A stretch of 64,000 nucleotides of DNA, from the NCBI RefSeq assembly GCF_051014445.1, contig NW_027488368.1, positions 868,001 through 932,000 of the forward strand. Direction: 5' to 3'. The notes under the pieces were generated by a model that was not told the DNA's origin, did not search any database, and saw only the letters and a program-made list of their open reading frames with translations. Shown one piece after another: positions 62,236 to 64,000 of this stretch (positions are counted from its first letter, which is position 1; each line of letters opens with the position of its first letter). The stretch is from Colletes latitarsis. Taxonomy: Eukaryota; Arthropoda; Insecta; Hymenoptera; Colletidae. The translations under genes were made by a program, and so were the position numbers.

Positions 62236-64000
62236 CTGATGATGGCAAATCCTAGACCTTACCCGGACCTAACATGCGTTATCCTCTAAAATATTTATCA
62301 AGACCTGGTTTAATTGAATGTTTCAGTGTGGTACCACATTACTACGGGATCCAAACCAGAAAAAACCCAGGATCCGTTCCACAAGTATGTGAAGAATGCG
62401 AAAGTATGAATCTGATGAGGGCAAATCCCAGGCCTAAGCTAGACATAACATGCGTTGTCCTCTAAAATACTGATCGAAACCAGGATTAATGGACTGTTTC
62501 AGTGTGGTACCACATTACTACCTGATCCAAACCAGAAAAAACCCAGGATCTGTTCAACTAGTATGTGAAAAACGTGAAAGTATGAGCCTGATGAGGGCAA
62601 ATCCCAGACCTATCCCAGACGTAACCTGCGTTATCCTCTAAAATATTGATCGAAACCAGGTTTAATCGACTGTTTCAGTGTGGTACCACATTACTACGTG
62701 ATCCAAACCAGAAAAAACCCAGGATCTGTTCAACAAGTATGTGAAAAACGCGAAAGTATGAGCCTGATGAGGGCAAATCCCAGACCTATACCAGACATAA
62801 CTTGCGTTATCCTCTAAAATATTGATCGAAACCAGGTTTAATGGACTGTTTCAGTGTGGTACCACATTACTACGTGATCCAAACCAGAAAAAACCCAGGA
62901 TCTGTTTATCAAGTATGTGAAGAATGCGTAAGTATGAGTCTGATGAGTGAAAATCCCAGGCCTTACCTAGACCTAACATGCGTTATGCTCTAAAATATTG
63001 ATGGAAACCTGGTTGAGTGGTCTGTTTCAGTGTGGTACCACATTACTGCGCGATCCAAACCAGAAAAAACCCAGGATTTGTTCAACAAGTATGTGAAAAA
63101 TGCGAAAGTATGACCCTGATGAGGGCAAATCCCAGACCTACCCCAGACCTAACTTGCATTGTCCTCTAAAATATTGATCGAAACCAGGTTTAATTGACTG
63201 TTTCAGTGTGGTACCACATTACTACGTGATCCAATCCAGTAAAAACCCAGGATCCGTTCAACAAGTATGTGAAGAATGCGAAAGTATGAGTCTGATGAGG
63301 GCAAATCCCAGGCCTAAACTAGACATAACTTTCGTTATCCTCTAAAATAATGATCGAAACCAGGTTTAATTGATTGTTTCAGTGTGGTCCCACATTACTA
63401 CGTGAACCAAACCAGAAAAAACCCGGGATCCGTTCAACGAGTATGTGAAGAATGCGAAAGTATGAGTCTGATGAGTGAAAATCCCAGGCCTAACCTAGAC
63501 CTAACATGCGTTATCCTCAAAAATGTTAATCGAAACCAGGTTTAATCGACTGTTTCAGTGTGGTACCACATTACTACGTGATCCAAACCAGAAAAAAATC
63601 CAGGATCTTGTCAACGAGTATGTGAAGTGTGCGAAAGTATGAGTCTGATGAGGGCTAATCCCGGACCTATCCCAGACCTTACTTGTGTTATCCTCTAAAA
63701 TAATGATCGAAACCAGGTTTAATTGACTGTTTTAGTTGTGGTACCACTTTACTACGTGATCCAAAGCAGAAAAAACACTCGATCAGGTCAACATGCATGT
63801 TAAAACTGCGAAAGTATGACCCTGATGCGGGCAAATCCCAGGCCTAACCTAGACCTAACATGCGTTATCTTCTAAAATATTGAGCGAAACCAGGTTTAAT
63901 TGACTCTTTCAGTGTTGTACTTCACTTCTACGTGATGCAATCCAGAAAAGGCCCAGGATCTAGCCATCAGGTATGAGAAATATGCGAAAGAATGAGCCTG
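62236..64000 (+). repeat. Satellite, right end of window
   Basis: About ten regular monomers, mostly of the GTTCAACAAGTATGTGAAA type, plus one B-type monomer with AACATGCATGTTAAAACTGC near 63790. The array runs off the window in mid-monomer, so its right boundary is not seen. No genes are visible. Confidence 0.9.
62679..62854 (+). repeat. Representative satellite monomer (176 bp)
   Basis: One unit, taken from the palindrome TGTGGTACCACA at 62679 to the base before the next copy at 62855. In order it holds the 12 bp palindrome; ACGTGATCCAAACCAG; the variable segment (GGATCTGTTCAACAAGTATG then CGAAAGTATGAGC in this haplotype); CTGATGA at 62764; a GGG-CAAAT-CCC mini-hairpin at 62771-62781; a pair of AGACCTA-like direct repeats 11 bp apart; ATAAC-TTGC-GTTAT at 62797-62810; an AT-rich stretch; and CGAAACCAGGTTT. 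The start point is arbitrary because the array is circularly permutable. Confidence 0.9.

Larger units (their letters stand above)
4646..64000 (+). repeat. 176 bp satellite array, right arm
   Basis: Uninterrupted head-to-tail satellite to the window end, about 337 monomers. Conserved parts of the monomer are GTTTCAGTGTGGTACCACA, then TTACTACGTGATCCAAACC, and further on TGCGTTATCCTCTAAAATA followed by TTGATCGAAACCAGGTTTAA. Between them lies a variable segment with several distinct haplotypes. I found no second transposon, inverted monomer, RNA gene or host gene. Many short frames with similar peptides (RYPLKYLSRPGL..., CFSVVPHYYVIQ...) recur, but the 176 bp period is not a multiple of three, so frames run out after one or two monomers. 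They are not genes. Confidence 0.97.

Noticed and set aside
62811..62840. CENP-B box in the monomer
   Set aside because: The minus strand of TATTGATCGAAACC gives TTTCGATCAATATTT, which shares TTCG and one A with the box but lacks the CGGG half. That is too weak to call.
62820..62840. RNA polymerase III B box on the minus strand (GGTTTCGATC)
   Set aside because: It has an extra T compared with GGTTCGA and lacks the conserved end. I saw no convincing A box or T-run terminator at a suitable distance.
1..64000. CRISPR array or bacterial repeat region
   Set aside because: The unit is a full 176 bp contiguous monomer with no unique spacers, and the embedded element is a eukaryotic non-LTR retrotransposon.
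4646..64000. A second transposon or an inverted satellite segment hidden in the array
   Set aside because: I followed the palindrome and flanking landmarks through the array and saw continuous + orientation monomers with only small indels.

Overview
The window is eukaryotic, non-genic heterochromatin-type DNA: one continuous head-to-tail array of a ~176 bp satellite monomer, interrupted once by a non-LTR retrotransposon of the R1 clade. There are no host protein genes, RNA genes, CRISPR arrays or prokaryotic signals. The retrotransposon's reverse transcriptase has the N-terminal DPWGRPYKVVLNKLR-type linker, YADD active site and C-terminal CCHC knuckle typical of insect R1-like elements. This suggests an arthropod, most likely an insect, but I cannot name the species. 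The array's long-range repeat organisation fits a (peri)centromeric or other heterochromatic block. That location is an inference.

Layout: 1-1989 satellite (about 11 monomers); 1990-4645 a 5'-truncated, + strand R1-clade element (open ORF2 fragment 1992-4094, 3' UTR 4095-4610 with nine stem-loops, pure poly(A) 4611-4645), flanked by an imperfect 13-16 bp target-site duplication; 4646-64000 satellite again (about 337 monomers). All monomers I read lie on the same strand. The easiest landmark is a 12 bp palindrome, TGTGGTACCACA, recurring every 175-177 bp (exactly 176 bp between 62679 and 62855).

The array is not a simple homogeneous repeat. Monomers fall into several haplotypes that differ mainly in one variable segment. 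Multi-monomer blocks have been copied at offsets that are multiples of 176 bp: 880-882 (5-mers), 1232 (7-mers), 2641 (15-mer), 3342/3518, 5637/5813, about 7225, 9333/9509 and 10384-11088 bp. The clearest recent events are the 15-mer tandem duplication at 18697-23978, the 7-mer tandem duplication at 59772-62235 and the nested amplification spanning 17141-28418. This is the signature of unequal exchange or similar block amplification.

The most interesting items are the block-amplification history, the run of hairpins in the retrotransposon 3' UTR, the young insertion into satellite DNA, and a speculative hammerhead-ribozyme-like layout in the monomer (CTGATGA, short stem, 5 bp ATAAC/GTTAT hairpin, C). 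The last is degenerate at the GAAA box in nearly every copy and may be coincidence.
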